Shown piece by piece: positions 1 to 6,002 of a stretch of 7,193 nucleotides of DNA. The stretch spans positions 1 to 7,193 of the forward strand of contig JBIJCI010000067.1 of NCBI GenBank assembly GCA_044344715.1. The letters run 5' to 3'. How positions within the stretch are numbered: the first letter of the stretch is position 1; each line of letters opens with the position of its first letter. A program made the translations under genes and the position numbers. The stretch comes from F1-60-MAGs027 sp044344715. GTDB taxonomy: Bacteria; Actinomycetota; Acidimicrobiia; Acidimicrobiales; Ilumatobacteraceae. Below the pieces are notes generated by a model. That model was not told the origin of the DNA. It worked only from the letters and a program-made list of their open reading frames with translations, and searched no databases.

Positions 1-146
1 CTCACGAGTGCTCTCCGACACCTAATGAATTAGGCGGCGAGAGCGAACTGCTTGTTGGCAGTTGTTTGGTTGCCCCGTTTTTCGAGTCTGAGCAACTCGG
101 GTCGCACGCTCGACCAGCGACACTGACGTCGAAACCTGTCAGCCCC
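1..146 (-). ncRNA. ssrA: tmRNA (ssrA), 5' part, 3' end beyond the window
   Basis: Transfer-messenger RNA rescues ribosomes stalled on broken mRNAs: it enters as an alanyl-tRNA mimic with SmpB and then templates a degradation tag. On the minus strand the RNA starts at 146 with GGGGCTGACAGGTTTCGAC, the conserved 5' end of the tRNA-like domain. A possible first-pseudoknot stem follows (CGAGT 99-95 with ACTCG 87-83). Then comes the tag frame, ending in FALAA-stop at 30-32. The stop lies in a hairpin as expected for helix P5: GCTCTC (44-39) pairs with GAGAGC (15-10), and inside it CCTAAT (34-29) pairs with ATTAGG (26-21). About 146 nt are present, while the family is usually 350-400 nt, so the remaining pseudoknots and the acceptor 3' half lie off the left edge. 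smpB lies upstream on the same strand, which supports the call. The exact 5' end is inferred from the family. Confidence 0.93.
30..74 (-). other. tmRNA proteolysis-tag reading frame
   Basis: Reading back from TAA (32-30), the open frame is GNQTTANKQFALAA if GGC (74-72) is the resume codon; the non-templated alanine would be added in front. The ALAA end is the ClpXP/ClpAP-type degron shared by bacterial tags. KQFALAA resembles the end of the Streptomyces tag (…QQAFALAA, from memory). The resume codon cannot be fixed from sequence alone: GCC at 59-57 would give the shorter ANKQFALAA. I prefer GGC because the 14-residue length is typical and it follows the A-rich stretch after the putative pseudoknot stem. 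Confidence 0.8.
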
Positions 147-231
147 GTTGAACTTGCGTTGCATTCACAGTGTACGCACGGGGTGACCGCGTTCGTGCGG
201 CCGGGTGACCGACGTCGCGACGGCGCGGTCG
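147..231 (-). promoter_or_regulatory. Spacer and putative promoter upstream of ssrA
   Basis: This 85 bp spacer separates the acyltransferase stop codon from the tmRNA 5' end. On the minus strand TACACT (174-169) fits a TAnnnT -10 box. It lies 22 nt before the mature 5' end, so a short leader would have to be removed, plausibly by RNase P. No convincing -35 box is seen. Read-through from smpB and the acyltransferase gene is equally possible, since no clear terminator with a T-run is present. Confidence 0.3.
181..211. repeat. Two direct copies of GGGTGACCG, 22 bp apart
   Basis: GGGTGACCG occurs at 181-189 and again at 203-211. Its core GGTnACC is itself a dyad. The 22 bp phase is about two helical turns, and the pair sits just upstream of the putative ssrA -10 box. 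It could be a tandem protein-binding site, or chance in GC-rich DNA. Confidence 0.3.
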
Positions 232-2265
232 TCAGGGACGTGCGGACTCCGTGGCTCGATCAACCACGGCGTCGAACAGCGGCACAACCAGACGAGCACC
301 GGCGGCATTGAGGTGATCATCGTCCTGGTACACGGGTTCGCCGTCATGGAAGTTGCTGCAGTACTCGGGTCCGCAGAACGGGGTGTCGAGCGGGATGTAC
401 GTGAAGTTCGGGAGCTCCCGCTCGAGGCCGTCGAGCAGGCTGCGCACCTCGTAGCCGCGTGCCCGGTGGGCGTCGAGCGGGAGTCGTGCCTCGCTGCGGT
501 AGAGCGCACACTCGCGGCTCACCACCAGTCTGTTCGAACACAGGGTCGGATCGATATCGATGCTCAACCAGTCGAAATCGGGTGGCGGTGACGTCACGAC
601 GAGCTCTCCACCGCGTTCGCCCATTACCGCCGAGAGCTGTCGCAGATTCTCGGCGAACAGCGAGATGAACTCCTCGCGGGTGACCTTGGTGCCCGTTGCC
701 GACTCCCACTCGGTGGCCACGAAGTTGGCCGATGCCGGGGTCGTCGAGGAGTCAGACAGGAATGCCGACAGGAAGTGCACCACGATGAGTGACCGTGGCG
801 GAACCGCGGCAGTTCTGATCTGCTCCGTGAGCCATGCCGTGGGTGTCAGTTTGATTCGAACCTCGCGCTGACCCGCGGACTCGCGATCGAGCCAGACCAC
901 CTCCATGACGACGCCGTAGCCGCCGATGTTCAGGCAGTCGCCGTCCAGTGCTTGAGCAAGCACCGGCTCGATCGGTGCATGGGTGAGGTGACTGTCTCCG
1001 ACGACCCAGACGGACGCTCCCTCCCGCGTGCACCGCTCCGAGGGGCTCTCCACCGCCGTACCACCCGCCAAGCGATCTGCTCGGAGGTACCCGAGCGTCG
1101 TGATGCCGAGGGTTCCGATCAGGGCCGCACTCGCGAATGCGATCGACCGGCGAATGCGCAGCGACCGCCAGCGGTGCCGGGTTCGATCCTCCACGAAGCG
1201 GTAGGCCAGGAATCCCAGTACGAAGGTGAGTGCGAGGCTCACCGCGTACCGCGGGAACGCCGCGCCAATCAGGGTCGCCGCCAGCACCTGCACCGGCCAG
1301 TGCACGAGATAGAGCGAGTACGACCGGTCGCCGACCGCGCCGAGCAGGCGGCCCGGCACGAACCCCGACGCGTGCTGTCGTTGACTTGCAGCGCCGATCA
1401 CGAATGCCGTCAGCACGGTGGTGGCAAGTGAGAGCACGCGTCCCGACCACGGGTTGGTGACGAACAGTGCGGCCAGACAGCCGCCGCTCACCAGCAGCAC
1501 GACGGATCGAATGCGGGCGGGCATGGAGAGGATGTGGTTGCCGCGGTGCGCGAACCACAGCGCCACGAGGGCACCGACGCCGACTTGGTAGAACCGAGTG
1601 TGCGGCGCGTAGAACCGCACCACCTCCGAGGTCGAGGGGAGAATCGCGACGACCAGCGAGACGACCACCAGGGCGCCGATCACCGCGGTGAGCAAACGAG
1701 TGCGGATCACGGTGCCTGCGGCCGACTTTCGCAGCCCCACGACACCGAACAACACCGACAGCGCGACGTAGATCTGTTCCTCCGCCGCCAACGACCAGGT
1801 GTGCATGAACCAGTCGCTCCCGGTCTCGAGGGCGAAGTACTCGAGACGACCGAACAGGAGTCGGAAGTTGGAGAGGGCGAGCACGGATGACAACCCGGTG
1901 AGTACCGAATCCGGATTCGCTAGTCCGGTCACCAGCAGCAAGGCGGTGGTCACGATCACGGTCACGAACAACATCGGCCAGAGTCGGAACGTCCGCCGAA
2001 CCCAGAATTGCGCCAGGAAGTGCAGTCGTGAGCCCGACACGGAGTTGCCGGAGAGCATCGAGAGCATGATGACGAAACCCGACACAACGAAGAACATGTC
2101 GACGCCGAGGTAGCCGCCGGGTAGCAGACCAATCCCGAGATGGTTGACGATGACGGCGAGTACGGCGACGCCGCGAAGTTGCTGGATGTCCTGGCGGACC
2201 GCCGTCGAACGGGTGACGGTCACTGCACTACTCGGGCTTGCCGCGGCGCTGTCGCCCGATTGCAC
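232..2265 (-). CDS. OafA/YrhL-type membrane O-acyltransferase with C-terminal SGNH domain
   Basis: A 677-residue acyltransferase-3 family protein, expected to transfer acetyl or other acyl groups through the membrane to a cell-surface glycan. Residues about 25-365 form the multi-helix acyltransferase domain: R31 and H42 give the R-x10-H motif (LRGVAVLAVIVNH), followed by FVVSGFVI at 59-66, HTWSLAAEEQIY at 155-166, and DRSYSLYLVHWP at 313-324. A further membrane helix at about 374-395 leads to an extracytoplasmic SGNH esterase/transferase domain. GDSH at 423-426 carries the nucleophile Ser425, and DDDH at 648-651 supplies the Asp/His pair. Six cysteines (412, 444, 576, 586, 631, 636) lie in this outer domain, which fits disulfides. 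The substrate cannot be told. The GTG start at 2265 overlaps smpB by 38 bp; an in-frame GTG at 2223, five bases past the smpB stop, is an equally good start and removes only a Ser/Ala-rich tail. The gene lies between smpB and ssrA on the same strand. Confidence 0.93.
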   Translation of the reverse strand: MQSGDSAAASPSSAVTVTRSTAVRQDIQQLRGVAVLAVIVNHLGIGLLPGGYLGVDMFFVVSGFVIMLSMLSGNSVSGSRLHFLAQFWVRRTFRLWPMLFVTVIVTTALLLVTGLANPDSVLTGLSSVLALSNFRLLFGRLEYFALETGSDWFMHTWSLAAEEQIYVALSVLFGVVGLRKSAAGTVIRTRLLTAVIGALVVVSLVVAILPSTSEVVRFYAPHTRFYQVGVGALVALWFAHRGNHILSMPARIRSVVLLVSGGCLAALFVTNPWSGRVLSLATTVLTAFVIGAASQRQHASGFVPGRLLGAVGDRSYSLYLVHWPVQVLAATLIGAAFPRYAVSLALTFVLGFLAYRFVEDRTRHRWRSLRIRRSIAFASAALIGTLGITTLGYLRADRLAGGTAVESPSERCTREGASVWVVGDSHLTHAPIEPVLAQALDGDCLNIGGYGVVMEVVWLDRESAGQREVRIKLTPTAWLTEQIRTAAVPPRSLIVVHFLSAFLSDSSTTPASANFVATEWESATGTKVTREEFISLFAENLRQLSAVMGERGGELVVTSPPPDFDWLSIDIDPTLCSNRLVVSRECALYRSEARLPLDAHRARGYEVRSLLDGLERELPNFTYIPLDTPFCGPEYCSNFHDGEPVYQDDDHLNAAGARLVVPLFDAVVDRATESARP

Positions 2266-2713
2266 GGCGCATCTCGATCTTCGATTCCTTCTCGGCGATG
2301 GCAGCGCGGCGGTCCTCCTTCTTTCGACCCTTGGCCAGCGCGAGGTCGACCTTCACGCGACCCTCCCGCAGGTGCAGGTCGAGTGCCACGAGTGTCAGGC
2401 GTTCCTTTGCCATTCGTTCCGTGAGTCGACGAATCTCGCTGCGGTTGAGGAGCAGCTTCCTGGGTCGTACCGGCTCGTGTGCGCCGACGCCATGGCTGAA
2501 CTTGTAGGAGGAAACGTGCATGTTCTCCAGCCACATCTCACCGTGCGAGAGGTGTGCGTACGCATCGGCGATCTGGACGTCGCCGGCGCGCACGCTCTTC
2601 ACCTCACTTCCGTGCAGCACGATGCCAGCCTCGACGACGTCGAGGATGCTGTAGTCGTGCCGGGCGCGCCGGTTGCTCGCCAACACCGTGTTTTCGTCGT
2701 CTTTCTTGGCCAT
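2228..2713 (-). CDS. smpB: SsrA-binding protein SmpB
   Basis: A 161-residue small basic protein that binds the tRNA-like domain of tmRNA, delivers it to stalled ribosomes and uses its C-terminal tail to sense the empty mRNA channel. Family signatures run the full length: NRRARHDY (14-21), AGIVLHGSEVKSVRAG (29-44), HEPVRPRKLLLNRSEI (79-94) and a basic tail starting ALAKGRKKEDRR (125-136) and rich in K/R to the end. The tail has EDRR where many homologues have YDKR, a mild variation. The ATG at 2713 gives the normal family start (MAKK…) and length. No good Shine-Dalgarno sequence precedes it. It is probably first in a smpB-acyltransferase(-ssrA) unit and is divergent from mec. Confidence 0.97.
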   Translation of the reverse strand: MAKKDDENTVLASNRRARHDYSILDVVEAGIVLHGSEVKSVRAGDVQIADAYAHLSHGEMWLENMHVSSYKFSHGVGAHEPVRPRKLLLNRSEIRRLTERMAKERLTLVALDLHLREGRVKVDLALAKGRKKEDRRAAIAEKESKIEMRRAIGRQRRGKPE

Positions 2714-2740
2714 ATCGCTGAATTGAGCCTAGGTAGCGTC
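2714..2740. promoter_or_regulatory. Divergent smpB/mec start region with possible overlapping -10 boxes
   Basis: Only 27 bp separate the two starts. On the minus strand TAGGCT (2731-2726) fits TAnnnT, 12 nt before the smpB ATG. On the plus strand TAGGTA (2730-2735) sits 5 nt before GTG 2741. The two share the palindrome CCTAGG (2729-2734). If both work, the two polymerases would compete, and mec would be read from a leaderless or nearly leaderless mRNA. No -35 boxes are recognisable, so this is tentative. Confidence 0.3.
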
Positions 2741-3160
2741 GTGGTCGTGGGTTCGTTGCGACTCGTGATCAGCGATGCAGTCGAACGTGAGATCGTCGAA
2801 CATGCTCGTGCCTGCAAGCCGCAGGAGATGTGCGGTCTCCTGGTGGGAGCGCAGGGGAGCGACCGGGTTCTCGAGTTCCATCCATGCCGCAACTCGGCGG
2901 CGTCAGCCATCGTGTACACCCTCGACCCGAAGGACTACATGCGTATCGAACGCGACGCCGACGATCGCGGACTTTCCGTGCTCGGTGTGGTGCACAGCCA
3001 CACGCACACCGAGGCCTACCCGAGCGCGACCGACGTGGCACAGGCGCCCGACCCCAACTGGAACTACGCGATCGTGAGCCTGAAGTACGAACCGCCACGG
3101 CTACGGAACTTCCGCATCGTGGCCGGAGAAATCAGCGAAACCGAGCTCCAACGCCAATAA
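2741..3160 (+). CDS. mec: JAMM-domain metallopeptidase, Mec-like
   Basis: A zinc peptidase of the JAMM/MPN+ family, 139 residues from GTG 2741. In M. tuberculosis, Mec cleaves cysteine from the CysO-cysteine adduct made by CysM, releasing free cysteine. The catalytic set is complete: Glu29 in QEMCGLLVG, then HSHTHTEAYPSATD giving the H-x-H-x7-S-x2-D motif with His85, His87, Ser95 and Asp98. The length is that of a single-domain JAMM protein. The start is uncertain: GTG 2741, GTG 2747 and TTG 2756 are in frame, and homologues begin close to the LRLVISD segment, so the protein may be 134-139 residues. AGGT at 2731-2734 is the only Shine-Dalgarno-like sequence and suits 2741. cysM follows 111 bp downstream, but no cysO lies between, so the substrate here is uncertain. 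Confidence 0.88.
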   Translation: MVVGSLRLVISDAVEREIVEHARACKPQEMCGLLVGAQGSDRVLEFHPCRNSAASAIVYTLDPKDYMRIERDADDRGLSVLGVVHSHTHTEAYPSATDVAQAPDPNWNYAIVSLKYEPPRLRNFRIVAGEISETELQRQ

Positions 3161-3163
3161 CCA

Positions 3164-3191
3164 CGGGCCGGATGCCCGATAGCGGTCGGGC
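3164..3191 (+). promoter_or_regulatory. Two mutually exclusive short stems after mec
   Basis: CGGGC (3164-3168) can pair with GCCCG (3174-3178) over a 5-nt loop. Alternatively GCCCGA (3174-3179) can pair with TCGGGC (3186-3191) over a 6-nt loop. Only one pairing can form at a time. No T-run follows, so a classical terminator is unlikely. This might be an mRNA-stabilising or attenuating element, or simple GC-rich chance. Confidence 0.3.
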
Positions 3192-3193
3192 GA

Positions 3194-3239
3194 CAACAGC
3201 CGTTATATTGTTGACAACTCTTATCGGGTTTTACGAGTT
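3194..3239 (+). promoter_or_regulatory. Candidate cysM promoter/operator region
   Basis: This AT-richer patch lies in the mec-cysM gap. TATATT (3204-3209) is a good -10-like box without a matching -35. TTGACA (3211-3216) is a perfect -35 hexamer, but the sequence 17 nt on (CGAGTT) is a poor -10. Three small dyads overlap here: CAACA/TGTTG (3194-3198/3209-3213), GTTGACAAC (3210-3218) and AACTC/GAGTT (3216-3220/3235-3239). The arrangement suggests that cysM can be transcribed and controlled on its own, with an unknown regulator. Function is inferred only from layout. Confidence 0.35.
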
Positions 3240-3261
3240 TCCGATGAGGGCCCCAACCCCC

Positions 3262-3267
3262 GGAGAA
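3262..3267 (+). promoter_or_regulatory. Ribosome binding site of cysM
   Basis: GGAGAA ends 4 nt before ATG 3272. It is one of the few clear Shine-Dalgarno sequences in the window, and it fixes the cysM start. Confidence 0.6.
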
Positions 3268-3271
3268 CCTG

Positions 3272-4261
3272 ATGAACGACCTCACCACGAACCTCGCCGA
3301 GCGGTCGTTGCGCAGCGTGCTCGAGTTGATCGGAAATACACCGCTCGTCGAGGTGAGCCAACTGTCGCCGTCGAGCAACGTCAGGCTCTTCGCCAAACTC
3401 GAGAGCCAGAATCCGTTCGGGTCGGTGAAGGACCGCATCGCCAACGCGATGATCGCGCGCGCCTACGCCACCGGTCGCCTGGTGAAGGGTCAGCGGATCC
3501 TCGAGCCGTCGTCGGGCAACACGGGCATCGCGCTCGCGGCAATCGCCCGGATCACGGGCAACCCGATCACCATCCTCATGCCCGAGAGCGTCTCGATCGA
3601 ACGTCGTCAGATGCTCGAGGTCTTCGGTGCGGAGATCATCCTCACTCCGGGCGCGGAAGGTTCGAACGGAGCGGTACGCCGCGCCGAGGCACTCGCTGCC
3701 GAACATCCTGAGTGGTGCTTCCTGCACCAGTATTCGAACGAGGCCAACCCGCGCGTGCATTACGAGACCACCGGTCCCGAGATCTGGCGTGATTGTCCGC
3801 AGATCACGCACTTCGTCGCCGGGCTCGGTACGAGCGGCACGTTGATGGGTGTCGGTCGGTACCTGAAGCAACAGAATCGCGACGTGCAGATCGTCGCCGT
3901 CGAACCGCCGCTCGGCGAATTGGTGGAGGGCCTCCGCAACCTCGACGAGGGCTACATCCCGCCCGTGTTCGAGTTGTGGAAGGGTCGTGAAATCCTCGAC
4001 CGCAAGCGCATCGTTCGACCGCGCGAGAGCATCGAGATGACGCGACGGCTCGTGCGCGAGTGCGGAATCTTCGCCGGAATCTCGTCGGGGGCATCGCTCG
4101 CCGGAGCGCTGAAGGTTGCGGGCGAGGTGGCCGAGCGCGGTGAGAGCGCCAACATCGTCTTCATCGTGTGCGACGGGGGCTGGAAGTACCTGTCCACCGG
4201 TGCCTACACCGTCGATCTCGACACTGCGGCGTCGAACGCAGAGAAGGTCATCTACTTCTAG
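3272..4261 (+). CDS. cysM: Cysteine synthase CysM (likely O-phosphoserine sulfhydrylase)
   Basis: A 329-residue PLP enzyme of fold type II that makes cysteine from an activated serine and a sulfur donor in the cytosol. The PLP lysine is Lys53 (GSVKDR). PSSGNTG (79-85) binds the substrate carboxylate, GLGTSGT (184-190) is the phosphate-binding loop, and SSGAS (271-275) contributes the residue facing the pyridine nitrogen. LRNLDEG (221-227) keeps the arginine that in M. tuberculosis CysM (Arg220) selects O-phosphoserine, so that substrate is likely here too. GWKYLSTGAY (303-312) matches the mycobacterial enzyme near the C-terminus. The tail ends EKVIYF; in the mycobacterial protein the last residues close the active site. 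The sulfur donor in M. tuberculosis is CysO thiocarboxylate, but cysO is absent from this locus. Its stop lies 31 bp from the convergent transporter stop, with no visible terminator hairpin. Confidence 0.95.
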   Translation: MNDLTTNLAERSLRSVLELIGNTPLVEVSQLSPSSNVRLFAKLESQNPFGSVKDRIANAMIARAYATGRLVKGQRILEPSSGNTGIALAAIARITGNPITILMPESVSIERRQMLEVFGAEIILTPGAEGSNGAVRRAEALAAEHPEWCFLHQYSNEANPRVHYETTGPEIWRDCPQITHFVAGLGTSGTLMGVGRYLKQQNRDVQIVAVEPPLGELVEGLRNLDEGYIPPVFELWKGREILDRKRIVRPRESIEMTRRLVRECGIFAGISSGASLAGALKVAGEVAERGESANIVFIVCDGGWKYLSTGAYTVDLDTAASNAEKVIYF

Positions 4262-4292
4262 GCGCGTGCCGTCGAGGCGTGCCCGGTGCGAC

Positions 4293-5123
4293 TCAGCCGC
4301 CGGCGACCAGCGCAGCCAATCCCACCAGCACCACGGCGGCGCCACCGATACGTCGACGATGGTCGGCCTCACCGAGCAGTTTCCAGCCGACGAAGGCAGC
4401 GATCAGCACGCTCGATTCGCGGAGAACGGCCACGTAGCCGACCGGAGCCCGGCGCATCGCGAGCAGGACCAGGCAGTAACTGCCCAGCGTTCCGATGGCG
4501 GCGAATCCGAACTGTCGCCACTGCGTTCGTAGTGCCGCGAACGCCTCCCTGCGTCGTGTGGTGAACGTCCACGCCGAAACGCTGAGCCCGGTGGTCACGA
4601 AGATGCTCAATGCGTAGGCCGCCGGATCGGCCGATTCACGAACCCCGGTCGCGTCGATCGCCGTGTAGATGCCGATGATCACCGCAGTGGCCAGGGCGAA
4701 GCGCATCTGTCGTAGGGAGCCCCGTGACAGAAGGAAGAATCCCGAAGCAGCGATGACGATGCCCACCGCGGTGAGCTGGGAGAGCACGTCGTCGAGCAGC
4801 ACTACGCCGAGCACCGCCGCACCGACCGCGCCACCACCGCGGGCGATCGGGTACGACACGGAGAAGTCCCCCGTCTGGTAGGCGCGCACGAGCATCATCG
4901 AGTAGGGAAGGTGGGTGACGCCGGAAAGAAGTGTGTACCGCCAGGCGAAACTCGGCCCGTCGAAGAGGATCCACCATCCGAGGAGTATGCCTGCCGCGAC
5001 GAACATGGCGATGAAGAACTGGCCCCACAATGCGAGACCGGAGTCGGTGTTGCGCTTGACGGCGAGGTTCCATCCGGCGTGCAGGCACGCGGCGGCGAGT
5101 GCCATGAGGGTTGCGGTCAGCAC
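4293..5123 (-). CDS. EamA/DMT-family membrane transporter
   Basis: A 276-residue, very hydrophobic protein of the drug/metabolite transporter superfamily. It shows the two-fold EamA repeat pattern with about ten membrane helices. Visible signatures are LHAGWNLAVKR (14-24), AYQTGDFSVSYPIARGGGA (81-99), ending the first repeat with GFFLLSRG (128-135), and APVGYVAVLRESSVLIAAF (226-244) with GWKLLGE (246-252) in the second. The substrate is unknown; family members move amino acids, metabolites or drugs. I take GTG 5123 as the start, because it keeps the first helix complete; ATG 5105 is a later option. The frame stays open far upstream, but that part is antisense to murI and is not coding. The gene is convergent with cysM and divergent from murI. 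Confidence 0.88.
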   Translation of the reverse strand: MLTATLMALAAACLHAGWNLAVKRNTDSGLALWGQFFIAMFVAAGILLGWWILFDGPSFAWRYTLLSGVTHLPYSMMLVRAYQTGDFSVSYPIARGGGAVGAAVLGVVLLDDVLSQLTAVGIVIAASGFFLLSRGSLRQMRFALATAVIIGIYTAIDATGVRESADPAAYALSIFVTTGLSVSAWTFTTRRREAFAALRTQWRQFGFAAIGTLGSYCLVLLAMRRAPVGYVAVLRESSVLIAAFVGWKLLGEADHRRRIGGAAVVLVGLAALVAGG

Positions 5124-5180
5124 GATGATCCGCGAACCATCAGCATTGCGGTGAGCACCGCGCCATAGCCTAAGAAACGC
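5124..5180. promoter_or_regulatory. Divergent transporter/murI promoter region
   Basis: This 57 bp spacer holds both start regions. On the plus strand TAGCCT (5166-5171) fits a TAnnnT -10 box and ends 9 nt before the murI ATG, so the transcript would have a leader of only about 2-3 nt. No Shine-Dalgarno sequence precedes murI beyond a weak AAGAAA. No clear box was found for the minus-strand gene. Confidence 0.35.
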
Positions 5181-6002
5181 ATGGTGGATGCGCGCGAGCG
5201 GCCGATCGGTGTGTTCGACTCCGGATTCGGGGGACTCACGGTGATGCGCTCGCTGATCGACCTGATGCCCAACGAGCCGCTCGTCTACATCGGTGACACG
5301 GGTCGCTATCCGTACGGCAACAAACCTGCCGACGAGGTTCGCGGGTTCGCGATCGAGCTGGCCGGGAGCCTCGTGCACGATCACGGTGCGAAGATGATCG
5401 TCGTCGCGTGCAACACGGCGGCGTCGGTTGCGCTCGAGGCACTCTCGCAGTCGCTCAGCGTTCCGGTCATCGGGGTGATCGAGCCGGGGGCGCGGGCGCT
5501 CGCACGGGTTACGCACAACGGCAGGGTGGGGGTCATCGGCACCGTCGGCACCGTCGCCTCCCGTGCGTACGACTCGGCAATCGAGGCGACCGGCGCCGAG
5601 GTCGTGCTCACGTCGGCCGCGTGCCCGGGTTTCGTCGAGTTCGTCGAGCGGGACCAAACGGACGGGGAGGAAGTCACCCTGCTCGCCAGTCGACTGCTGT
5701 CGCCGGTGAAGGAAGCCGGCGTCGATGCGCTGCTCCTCGGATGCACCCACTATCCGTACCTTGCGCCGGTCATCCAGCGGGTCATGGGTGATGGCGTGGT
5801 GTTGGTGAGCAGCGCCAACGAGACGGCGTTCGCCGTTCGGGAGTGTCTCGAGTCGTGCGGTCTTTCTGCACCCGCGGGGCATGCGCCCGTGCGTAGGTTC
5901 CTCTCGTCGGGCGATGTCGAGTGGTTCGCCACGCTCGGCCGACGGTTGCTCGGACCCGAAATCGGCGAGGTTGCGCCGTGGCATTCCGGAGCCGCTTCAT
6001 GA
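5181..6002 (+). CDS. murI: Glutamate racemase MurI
   Basis: A 273-residue, cofactor-independent enzyme that converts L- to D-glutamate, the precursor for the peptidoglycan stem peptide. Both halves of the active site are present: GVFDSGFGGLTV (10-21) with Asp13 and Ser14, the first catalytic cysteine in VACNTA (Cys77), and the second in LGCTHYPYL (Cys188). YIGDTGRYPYG (36-46) is a further family signature. The length is normal. ATG 5181 is preferred; GTG 5184 next to it would make little difference. The stop overlaps the rph start as ATGA, so translation of rph is probably coupled. This gene opens the murI-rph-rdgB operon. Confidence 0.97.
   Translation: MVDARERPIGVFDSGFGGLTVMRSLIDLMPNEPLVYIGDTGRYPYGNKPADEVRGFAIELAGSLVHDHGAKMIVVACNTAASVALEALSQSLSVPVIGVIEPGARALARVTHNGRVGVIGTVGTVASRAYDSAIEATGAEVVLTSAACPGFVEFVERDQTDGEEVTLLASRLLSPVKEAGVDALLLGCTHYPYLAPVIQRVMGDGVVLVSSANETAFAVRECLESCGLSAPAGHAPVRRFLSSGDVEWFATLGRRLLGPEIGEVAPWHSGAAS

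Noticed and set aside
66..311. Plus-strand frame at the left edge
   Set aside because: It crosses the tmRNA gene, its upstream spacer and the acyltransferase 3' end antisense; Arg-rich shadow.
2144..2740. Upstream extension of the mec frame
   Set aside because: It runs antisense through smpB and lacks JAMM-family similarity; mec is normal length from about 2741.
3173..3271. Possible small protein (cysO remnant) starting at ATG 3173 in the mec-cysM gap
   Set aside because: The frame runs into cysM out of register, shows no ubiquitin-like pattern or GG end, and has no ribosome binding site.
4262..4292. Bidirectional terminator between cysM and the transporter
   Set aside because: The 31 bp gap has partial direct repeats (GGCGCGTGCC, GGCGTGCCC) but no inverted stem or T-run.
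3221..4372. 383-codon minus-strand frame opposite cysM
   Set aside because: Antisense to cysM, with composition of a shadow frame and no motif.
4293..5984. Open minus-strand frame of 563 codons running through murI
   Set aside because: Only the part from about 5123 down is a transporter. The upstream part is antisense to the clearly real murI, has no membrane or family signature, and is rich in Arg/Asp, as expected of a GC-rich shadow frame.
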